The translations under genes and the position numbers were made by a program. 10,546 nt of DNA from DASQWC01 sp035640475 (lineage in GTDB: Bacteria > Actinomycetota > JAICYB01), in contig DASQWC010000101.1 in assembly GCA_035640475.1 (NCBI GenBank), positions 1 to 10,546 on the forward strand, in the 5' to 3' direction. Each line of letters begins with the position of its first letter. Within the stretch, counting starts at the first letter, position 1. The notes beneath the pieces are model-generated. The model did not search any database, was not told the origin of the DNA, and was given only the letters and a program-made list of their open reading frames with translations. Below are positions 1 through 4,745 of this stretch, in pieces.

Positions 1-209
1 TCACCGCCGTGAAGCGGTCCGTCTCTCGTGGTGAACGCGTATCGATTCCCGGCTTCGGCACCTTCGAGAAGCGCCTGCGCGCGCCGCGTACGGCGCGCAA
101 TCCTCGAACGGGCGCGCGGGTCCCCATTCCCGCGGTGTCGGTACCGGTCTTTCGCCCCGGTCAGGAATTCAAAGACGCGTGCCGGGGAAAAACGCGGCGC
201 AAGCGCTGA
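1..209 (+). CDS. HU-family nucleoid DNA-binding protein, C-terminal part (5' truncated)
   Basis: The reading frame is open from the window edge and ends with TGA at 207-209. It encodes the second half of an HU/IHF fold: a GERVSIPGFGTFE segment, then an arm with ARTARNPRTG followed by a VPIPA segment, a VPVFRPGQEFKDA segment, and a short basic tail (RGKTRRKR). These match the HU beta-arm and last helix, so the product should bind and bend DNA non-specifically as a dimer. The start codon lies upstream of the window; the GTG at 9-11 sits inside a helix and is not a plausible start. The tail is only about ten residues long, unlike the long Lys/Ala-rich tail of mycobacterial HupB. The last 41 bp overlap the 3' end of cofC on the other strand. 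Family call is firm; the exact subtype is not determinable from half a protein. Confidence 0.88.
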   Translation, partial: TAVKRSVSRGERVSIPGFGTFEKRLRAPRTARNPRTGARVPIPAVSVPVFRPGQEFKDACRGKTRRKR

Positions 210-729
210 GACCGACCTCGTCGTCCACATCTGTCGCAAAGCCGGGGGTATCGAGCACGTGCACCCGCAGTCCGGCCCCGCGCGCGCCGGATGCGTGAAG
301 CGTCGCCGAGCCTGAGCCGAAGGCCGGCGTGATCAACCTTCGCATCAACAAGCCGTTCGTTCCGCCGTCCTCGGACCGGGCGATGACGACATCCGCCTCG
401 GATGCGAGTACGCAATCGACGTCGGCTGGAGACAGCAGCGGCAGGTCGGCGTGGACGACGAGCACCGGTACGCCCGTTCTCAGCAAGGCCGCCTGGACGG
501 CTCTGTTCAGCCCGGCCCCCTCATCGGGCCAGACCTCCACACCGTCGGGCGGTTGGATGCTGCCCGGCGTGAGCGCGACCGTGCGCAGCCCGGCCTCGAG
601 CACGACGGCTGCGACGTGGTCGAAGAGCGAGCGCACCAGGGCATCTCGCTCGTCCGGGCCGAGCACGTGGGCCAAGCGGCGCTTGGCCGTCCGGCCGGTG
701 CGAATCGGGATGAGGGCGGTCGGAAGCAC
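169..729 (-). CDS. cofC: CofC/FbiD-type guanylyltransferase of coenzyme F420 biosynthesis
   Basis: The 186-residue product has a nucleotidyltransferase layout: an N-terminal ALIPIRTGRTAKRRLAHVLG segment (substrate loop with K/R), a VVHADLPLLSP metal-binding segment around residues 95-105, an SEDGGTNGLLM segment, and a C-terminal segment ending TPGFATDVDDEVGL. These fit CofC, which transfers GMP from GTP to 2-phospholactate in archaea or to phosphoenolpyruvate in mycobacteria (FbiD), making the activated side chain of F420. The start is GTG at 727-729, which places the ALIPIR strand at the N-terminus as expected; no Shine-Dalgarno is visible, but a -10-like TATCGT lies eight bases upstream. 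It is divergent from the receiver-like gene with only 22 bp between starts, and its 3' end overlaps the HU gene by 41 bp. PEP as the substrate is inferred from the likely actinobacterial host, not read from the sequence. Confidence 0.87.
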   Translation of the reverse strand: MLPTALIPIRTGRTAKRRLAHVLGPDERDALVRSLFDHVAAVVLEAGLRTVALTPGSIQPPDGVEVWPDEGAGLNRAVQAALLRTGVPVLVVHADLPLLSPADVDCVLASEADVVIARSEDGGTNGLLMRRLITPAFGSGSATLHASGARGAGLRVHVLDTPGFATDVDDEVGLSACAAFFPGTRL

Positions 730-736
730 TGCTCAC

Positions 737-743
737 TACGATA
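737..743. promoter_or_regulatory. Candidate shared divergent -10 element between cofC and the receiver-like gene
   Basis: In the 22-bp gap between two divergent start codons the near-palindrome CTACGATAG (736-744) reads TACGAT on the plus strand (737-742) and TATCGT on the minus strand (738-743). Both fit TAnnnT. The plus-strand hexamer lies nine bases before the ATG at 752 and the minus-strand one eight bases before the GTG at 729. Neither gene has a Shine-Dalgarno, so both mRNAs could be leaderless or nearly so. No convincing -35 box is visible in either direction. This is inference from position and sequence only. Confidence 0.45.
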
Positions 744-751
744 GGCGCACG

Positions 752-1075
752 ATGCGGGTCGTCCTCGCCTCGAACGACACCGAACGCGCCGACTGGCTCG
801 CCGGCGTGCTCTCGGCGGCCGGGTTCTCCGTCGCGGTGCTGTCGGATCCCAAGCCGACAAGCCCGGAGCTGCACGGCGCCGAGCTGCTCATCGTCGACAG
901 CGGCGGCGCCGACGCGCTCGCAGGCGCGGGACCGTCGCGGCGCGTGCTCATTGCGCCACGTGAAGGAACCGTCGATCGATCCGCTCTGGAGTCGGGTTTC
1001 AAGGACGTGCTCCCGATTCCGTCGCCTCCCGATGAGATCGTGGCGCGTGTACGCCACGTGCTGAACGCGCCGTGA
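752..1075 (+). CDS. Small degenerate receiver-domain (pseudo-receiver) protein
   Basis: The 107-residue product resembles a single response-regulator receiver domain with no output domain. Strand 1 is RVVLASND (2-9), strand 3 is ELLIVDS with Asp49 at the phosphoacceptor position, strand 4 is RRVLIAPRE, and the end (GFKDVLPIPSPPDEIVARVRHVL, split here as GFKDVLPIPSPP at 82-93 and the helix after it) matches the usual YLxKPF plus final helix. The conserved Thr/Ser after strand 4 is Ala68 and the conserved Lys before the cis-proline is Ile89, so normal phosphorylation switching is doubtful. The ATG at 752 was chosen because the fold begins there; the frame is open further upstream, but that part is antisense to cofC. 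Its TGA overlaps the ddl GTG start in a GTGA, suggesting translational coupling. Function is unknown; a role connected with ddl is only a guess from context. Confidence 0.72.
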   Translation: MRVVLASNDTERADWLAGVLSAAGFSVAVLSDPKPTSPELHGAELLIVDSGGADALAGAGPSRRVLIAPREGTVDRSALESGFKDVLPIPSPPDEIVARVRHVLNAP

Positions 1076-2136
1076 GAGTCCTCGTCGTTTTCGGAGGCCG
1101 GTCGGGCGAACGTGAAGTCTCGGTGATCTCTGCGCGGTCGGTTGTGGCAGCTCTCGACGAGCTCGGCCACGACGCCGTGACGGTCGGTATCACGCCTTCC
1201 GGACGGTGGATCCACTGCGATCCTCGTGCCGTCGACGTCGTTCCCGATGACGGGGTCGCATACACGCTCGCGCCGGATCCCAACGCGCCGAAGGACGTCG
1301 ACGTCGCGTTCCCGGTTATTCACGGACCGTTTGGTGAAGACGGCTCGTTGCAGGGGCTGTTCGAGCTCGCGGACCTGGCCTACGTGGGCGCGGGCGTCGA
1401 GGGCTCGGCGATCGGCATCAACAAAGTCACTCACAAGCGCCTGTTTGTGGAGGCCGGTCTGCCGGTCGTCGATTTCGTCGCGTTTTCGGCGGACGAGTGG
1501 GCGCACGATGCGCGCAGCATTCGTGAGGCGGTCGACAAGCTCGGATATCCGTGCTTTGCGAAGCCGGTCCGGCTCGGATCGAGCGTCGGGATCACCAAGG
1601 TGCACGATCCTGCGGGGCTGGACGACGCAGTCCGTCGCGCGCTGCTGCACGACGACGACGTCCTCATCGAATCGCAGGGGTACGCGCGCGAGCTCGAGGT
1701 CGGTGTGATCGGCGATCCACCGGCGGTATCGGTTGTTGGGGAGCCGATTCCGGACGGTGAGTTCTACGACTATCGCGCCAAGTATCTCGGCGACTGGACG
1801 GAGCTCAAGGCACCGGCCGACGTTCCGCCGCCGATCGAGCAGCTGATCAACGAGATGGCGGTGCGAGCGTTTCGCGCGGCGCGGTGTGAGGGGTTTGCGC
1901 GTGTCGACTTTTTCTTCGACCCGGCGACGGAGGCCCTGCTCGTCAACGAGATCAACACGGTGCCCGGTCTGACGCCCAAGAGCATGTTCCCGCGTGTATG
2001 GGAGGCGTCGGGAAAGCCGTTTCGCGAGGTCGTGCAGGCGCTGCTTGATCACGCGCTCCGGCGGCACGACCGGAAGGCCGAGCTCGAGGCAAGGCGCGCC
2101 TCAGCGCACGAGCACGAGATCAGCGGCGACGCTTAG
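1072..2136 (+). CDS. ddl: D-alanine--D-alanine ligase
   Basis: The 354-residue product is a full-length ATP-grasp ligase joining two D-alanines for peptidoglycan precursors in the cytoplasm. Visible motifs in order: FGGRSGEREVS with Glu14, HGPFGEDGSLQG (84-95), the ATP lysine in CFAKPVRLGSSVG (161-173) with Ser170-Ser171, RELEV (206-210), the omega-loop FYDYRAKY (231-238), the GFARVDFFF strand with Arg277 and Asp279, and NEINTVPGLTP (292-302) carrying Glu293 and Asn295. Tyr238 aligns with Tyr216 of E. coli DdlB, which favours D-Ala-D-Ala over D-Ala-D-lactate ligases, where Phe is usual. At the usual M-D-K segment the sequence reads I-N-K (116-118), a small departure. The GTG start overlaps the preceding stop as GTGA; the stop TAG overlaps the stop of the convergent RAM-domain gene. 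The C-terminal 20 or so residues are an extra charged tail. Confidence 0.96.
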   Translation: MRVLVVFGGRSGEREVSVISARSVVAALDELGHDAVTVGITPSGRWIHCDPRAVDVVPDDGVAYTLAPDPNAPKDVDVAFPVIHGPFGEDGSLQGLFELADLAYVGAGVEGSAIGINKVTHKRLFVEAGLPVVDFVAFSADEWAHDARSIREAVDKLGYPCFAKPVRLGSSVGITKVHDPAGLDDAVRRALLHDDDVLIESQGYARELEVGVIGDPPAVSVVGEPIPDGEFYDYRAKYLGDWTELKAPADVPPPIEQLINEMAVRAFRAARCEGFARVDFFFDPATEALLVNEINTVPGLTPKSMFPRVWEASGKPFREVVQALLDHALRRHDRKAELEARRASAHEHEISGDA

Positions 2137-2369
2137 AGGTGCACGATCGGACACGTGAGTGTCCGTGTGATGCCCTGTACTCCCTGAATCGCCGAGACGA
2201 CGAGCTTGCCGAGCTCGTCGACTGAGTCGGCCGACGCACGGACGATGCAATCGTACGGACCGGTGACATCCTCGGCGGAGATCACGCCGCCGATCTTGGA
2301 ACAGGCAGCAGCGACTTCGGCCGCCTTCCCGACCTCCGCCTGGATGAGGACATAGGCTTCGACCGCCAC
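2133..2369 (-). CDS. Stand-alone Lrp/AsnC ligand-binding (RAM) domain protein
   Basis: The 78-residue product corresponds to the effector-binding half of Lrp/AsnC regulators without the helix-turn-helix. It has the alpha-beta layout of the family: AYVLIQAEVGKAAEVAAACS, then GGVISAEDVTGPYDCIVRA with the typical TGPYD turn (around residues 36-40), then a helix and a final strand GITRTLTCPIV. Such small proteins oligomerise and may bind amino acids; no DNA contact is expected from this gene alone. The GTG start at 2367-2369 is fixed by a strong Shine-Dalgarno (AAAGGAGG) five bases upstream. The stop TAA interlocks with the ddl TAG over TTAG. From memory, a similar short gene lies between ddl and thiL in streptomycetes, so it is probably part of the ancestral neighbourhood. 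Biological role unresolved. Confidence 0.88.
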   Translation of the reverse strand: MAVEAYVLIQAEVGKAAEVAAACSKIGGVISAEDVTGPYDCIVRASADSVDELGKLVVSAIQGVQGITRTLTCPIVHL

Positions 2370-2374
2370 GCCTG

Positions 2375-2382
2375 CCTCCTTT
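2375..2382 (-). promoter_or_regulatory. Strong Shine-Dalgarno of the RAM-domain gene
   Basis: Reading the minus strand, AAAGGAGG precedes the GTG at 2367-2369 with a five-base spacer. It is the best ribosome-binding site in the window and settles the start. It contrasts with several neighbouring genes that have none. Confidence 0.85.
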
Positions 2383-2401
2383 CGATTGCTCCGTGGTCTG
2401 G

Positions 2402-2431
2402 AGGCTAGCCCCGCCGGTCAGCGCGCGGCAA
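2402..2431 (-). promoter_or_regulatory. Candidate promoter of the RAM-domain gene
   Basis: On the minus strand TTGCCG (2426-2431) and TAGCCT (2402-2407) are separated by 18 bases, fitting a housekeeping-sigma promoter. Transcription would begin near 2395, giving a leader of about 25 bases that contains the Shine-Dalgarno. Inferred from sequence only. Confidence 0.4.
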
Positions 2432-2438
2432 CCACGGG

Positions 2439-2444
2439 TATGCT
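2439..2444 (+). promoter_or_regulatory. Candidate -10 element for a leaderless phosphoribosyltransferase mRNA
   Basis: TATGCT lies exactly six bases before the GTG at 2451 and the region has no Shine-Dalgarno. That spacing would put the transcript start at or next to the start codon. No good -35 box is seen 16-18 bases upstream. Confidence 0.45.
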
Positions 2445-2450
2445 CCCGGC

Positions 2451-3113
2451 GTGACGATGCCCTTCGCCGATCGCGGCGAGGCGGGACGGCAGCTTGCGGA
2501 GGCGTTGCGACCGCTCGGGCTCAGCAAACCGCTCGTGCTCGCCGTGCCGCGCGGCGGCGTCGTCGTTGCGGCGCCGGTTGCGACCGATCTTGGTGGTGAG
2601 CTCGACGTCATCGTCGTCCGAAAGATCGGCGCGCCGCGCAATCCCGAACTCGGGCTCGGTGCGGTCGGTGCGTGGGGCGAGCCCGTCGTCGATCAGCGTC
2701 TGCTCGGCGTGCTCGATGTGAAGCCGTCCTTTCTCGAGCAGGAGATCGCAGCGCAACGCGAGGAAGCCGAACGACGCGAACGGACCTACCGGCCCGGGCG
2801 TCCCGCGCTCGAGGTGGGCGGCCGAGATGTCGTCGTGGTCGACGATGGGATCGCCACGGGAGGCACGGTGATCGCGGCGGCGAAGCTCCTTCGCTCGCGA
2901 GAGCCGAAACGCCTGGTCCTGGCCGTCCCGGTCGCGCCGCGCGAGGGAGTCGAGCGGGCTCGCGAGGTGTACGACGAGGTCGTCGCGGTCCATACGCCGG
3001 AGCCGTATTACGCCGTCGGCCAGTGGTTTGTGGACTTTCATCAGGTCTCCGACGACGAAGTCCGGGCCGTGCTCGAGACGGTAAATCGTGCCGGGCCGTC
3101 CGGTAGTCTGTGA
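2451..3113 (+). CDS. Phosphoribosyltransferase-domain protein, substrate unknown
   Basis: The 220-residue product is a type I phosphoribosyltransferase fold. LVLAVPRGGVVVAAPVA (28-44) is the pyrophosphate loop region, LDVIVVRKIGAP (51-62) follows, then a charged helical flap (about 92-110), then VVVVDDGIATGGTVIAAA (117-134), the PRPP-binding signature with two acidic residues and the GGT turn. This arrangement matches the broad family often annotated only as phosphoribosyltransferase in actinobacteria and cyanobacteria, sometimes fused to hydrolase or esterase domains; here it stands alone. The base or other acceptor cannot be told. GTG at 2451 is preferred because of the adjacent -10-like TATGCT; ATG at 2457 would shorten the protein by two residues. 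It is 30 bp upstream of pckA on the same strand, so the two may be co-transcribed. Confidence 0.85.
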   Translation: MTMPFADRGEAGRQLAEALRPLGLSKPLVLAVPRGGVVVAAPVATDLGGELDVIVVRKIGAPRNPELGLGAVGAWGEPVVDQRLLGVLDVKPSFLEQEIAAQREEAERRERTYRPGRPALEVGGRDVVVVDDGIATGGTVIAAAKLLRSREPKRLVLAVPVAPREGVERAREVYDEVVAVHTPEPYYAVGQWFVDFHQVSDDEVRAVLETVNRAGPSGSL

Positions 3114-3136
3114 CCCTCTTTTTTTCGGGTCAGGAG
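3104..3136 (+). promoter_or_regulatory. pckA upstream region: -10-like hexamer, inverted repeat with T-rich loop, Shine-Dalgarno
   Basis: TAGTCT (3104-3109) could serve as a -10 for pckA. It is followed by a perfect six-base inverted repeat TGACCC (3111-3116) and GGGTCA (3127-3132) around a ten-base loop containing seven consecutive T (3119-3125). The right arm shares its last A with the pckA Shine-Dalgarno AGGAG (3132-3136), seven bases before the ATG at 3144. The repeat would span the predicted transcript start, so it could be an operator, or an RNA hairpin next to the ribosome site. The T-run is in the loop rather than after a stem, so it is not a normal terminator. Confidence 0.4.
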
Positions 3137-3143
3137 CTTCGCG

Positions 3144-4745
3144 ATGGGCGACGTGGGCCCCGTGCGCAGTACGCACGGCCTCGATAAGCACGGAATCTCT
3201 GAAGACGGCGGGACCACGCACTGGAATCTTCCGGCGGCCGCGCTGGTCGAGGAAGCGGTCAAGCGGCGTGAAGGGATTCTCGCCGCTGCAGGACCGTTCT
3301 GTGCCGTCACCGCGCCGTACACGGGCCGTTCGCCCAACGATAAGTTCGTCGTCGAAGAGCCGTCGAGCAAGGACAAGATTTGGTGGGGGAAGGTCAACAA
3401 ACCGATCTCCGAAGCACACTACGACCAGTTGCGTGCGAAGGTCGTCGCGCAGTTGTCGTCGGTCGATCGATTCGTCATCGACTGCAACCTGTGCGCGGAC
3501 GAGCGCTACCAGATTCCCTTGCGTGTGGTCAGCGAGAAGGCGTGGGCGACGATGTTCGCGCAGAACATGTTCACATGTCCCGCCACGGAAGGCCTGAGAG
3601 ACCACATACCGGAGTTCACAGTGCTGCACGCACCGACGGCACAGGCCGACCCGGCCGTCGACGGGACGAACTCTGAAGCGTTCGTCGTCCTGAACTTCGG
3701 ACGCGGCGAAGCCATCATCGGCGGAACCTCGTACGCGGGCGAGATCAAGAAATCGATGTTCACGGTCATGAACTACTACCTCCCGCTTCGTGACATCTTC
3801 CCGATGCATTGCTCGGCGAACATGGACGCGCAGGGGAACACCGCGATCTTCTTCGGACTCTCTGGGACCGGGAAGACGACGCTGTCGTCGGACCCGGAAC
3901 GGACGCTGATCGGTGACGACGAGCATGGCTGGTCGGATCACGGTGTCTTCAACTTCGAGGGTGGCTGCTACGCGAAGGTCATCCGCCTGTCCGCCGAAGG
4001 AGAACCGGAGATCTACGCGACGACACGGATGTTCGGGACGATCCTCGAGAACGTCGTCGTCGATCCGGATACGCGGGAGGTGGACCTGGACGACGACTCC
4101 ATCACCGAGAACACTCGAGGCTCGTATCCGATCTCGTTCATCCCGAACGCGACGCTCGAGGGCGTCGGGAACCACCCACGCGATGTCGTCTTCCTCACGG
4201 CCGACGCGTTCGGCGTTCTTCCCCCGATTGCGCGACTGTCGACCGAGCAAGCGCGCTACTACTTCGTGTCCGGCTACACCGCGAAGGTTGCCGGCACCGA
4301 GCGCGGGGTTACCGAGCCGGAAGCGACGTTCTCCGTGTGTTTCGGCTCGCCCTTCCTACCGCTTCCACCCGACACGTACTCGCGCATGCTCGGCGAGAAG
4401 CTGACCAAGCACGACTCTCGCGTCTGGCTCGTGAACACGGGTTGGACGGGTGGGCCGTACGGCGTCGGTGGGCGGATGAAGCTTTCCTACACGCGAGCGA
4501 TGTTGCATGCTGCCCTCGAAGGCAAGCTGGACGAGGTACCGACCGAGAAGGATGCTGTGTTCGGTTTCGAGATCCCGCTCGAGTGTCCCGGCGTGCCGTC
4601 GCAGGTCCTCCGCCCGCGCGACACCTGGAAAGACTCGGCAGAGTACGACGCGCAGGCTGCGAAGCTCGCGCAGATGTTCAAGGACAACTTCGAGCGCTAC
4701 GCCGACCAAGTGCCGGAAGAGGTTCGCGCAGCCGGGCCGAACTAG
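3144..4745 (+). CDS. pckA: Phosphoenolpyruvate carboxykinase, ATP-dependent
   Basis: The 533-residue product is the usual length for the ATP-type enzyme, which converts oxaloacetate and ATP to phosphoenolpyruvate, ADP and CO2 in gluconeogenesis. Motifs seen in order: YTGRSPNDKF with Arg62 (oxaloacetate-binding Arg65 in E. coli), GEIKKSMF with Lys202-Lys203, FPMHCSANM with His222, the P-loop GLSGTGKTT (238-246), LIGDDEHGW (255-263) for metal, then FEGGCYAK, ENTRGSYPI, and NTGWTGGPYGVG near the C-terminus. All metal and nucleotide ligands I can place are intact. The ATG at 3144 has an AGGAG seven bases upstream. The stop TAG interlocks with the stop of the convergent trkH in CTAG. The ATP-type enzyme is less common than the GTP type among familiar actinobacteria, which bears on host identity rather than function. 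Confidence 0.97.
   Translation: MGDVGPVRSTHGLDKHGISEDGGTTHWNLPAAALVEEAVKRREGILAAAGPFCAVTAPYTGRSPNDKFVVEEPSSKDKIWWGKVNKPISEAHYDQLRAKVVAQLSSVDRFVIDCNLCADERYQIPLRVVSEKAWATMFAQNMFTCPATEGLRDHIPEFTVLHAPTAQADPAVDGTNSEAFVVLNFGRGEAIIGGTSYAGEIKKSMFTVMNYYLPLRDIFPMHCSANMDAQGNTAIFFGLSGTGKTTLSSDPERTLIGDDEHGWSDHGVFNFEGGCYAKVIRLSAEGEPEIYATTRMFGTILENVVVDPDTREVDLDDDSITENTRGSYPISFIPNATLEGVGNHPRDVVFLTADAFGVLPPIARLSTEQARYYFVSGYTAKVAGTERGVTEPEATFSVCFGSPFLPLPPDTYSRMLGEKLTKHDSRVWLVNTGWTGGPYGVGGRMKLSYTRAMLHAALEGKLDEVPTEKDAVFGFEIPLECPGVPSQVLRPRDTWKDSAEYDAQAAKLAQMFKDNFERYADQVPEEVRAAGPN

Noticed and set aside
329..751. Upstream extension of the receiver-like gene in the same frame
   Set aside because: This part is antisense to cofC and is Ser/Thr-rich without structure; the receiver fold begins at the ATG at 752.
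736..2067. 443-codon minus-strand open frame antisense to ddl and the receiver-like gene
   Set aside because: Shadow of ddl, whose motifs run through the whole region; the antisense translation is Arg/Asp-rich and unlike any family I know.
3091..3125. Intrinsic terminator before pckA (CCGG...CCGG stem and T7 run)
   Set aside because: The four-base CCGG stem ends about 15 bases before the T-run, and the better repeat has the T-run in its loop, so the geometry is wrong for an intrinsic terminator.
2418..4250. 610-codon minus-strand open frame antisense to the phosphoribosyltransferase and pckA
   Set aside because: The plus-strand products have complete family motifs over the same span; the antisense product is charge-rich with no recognisable domain.
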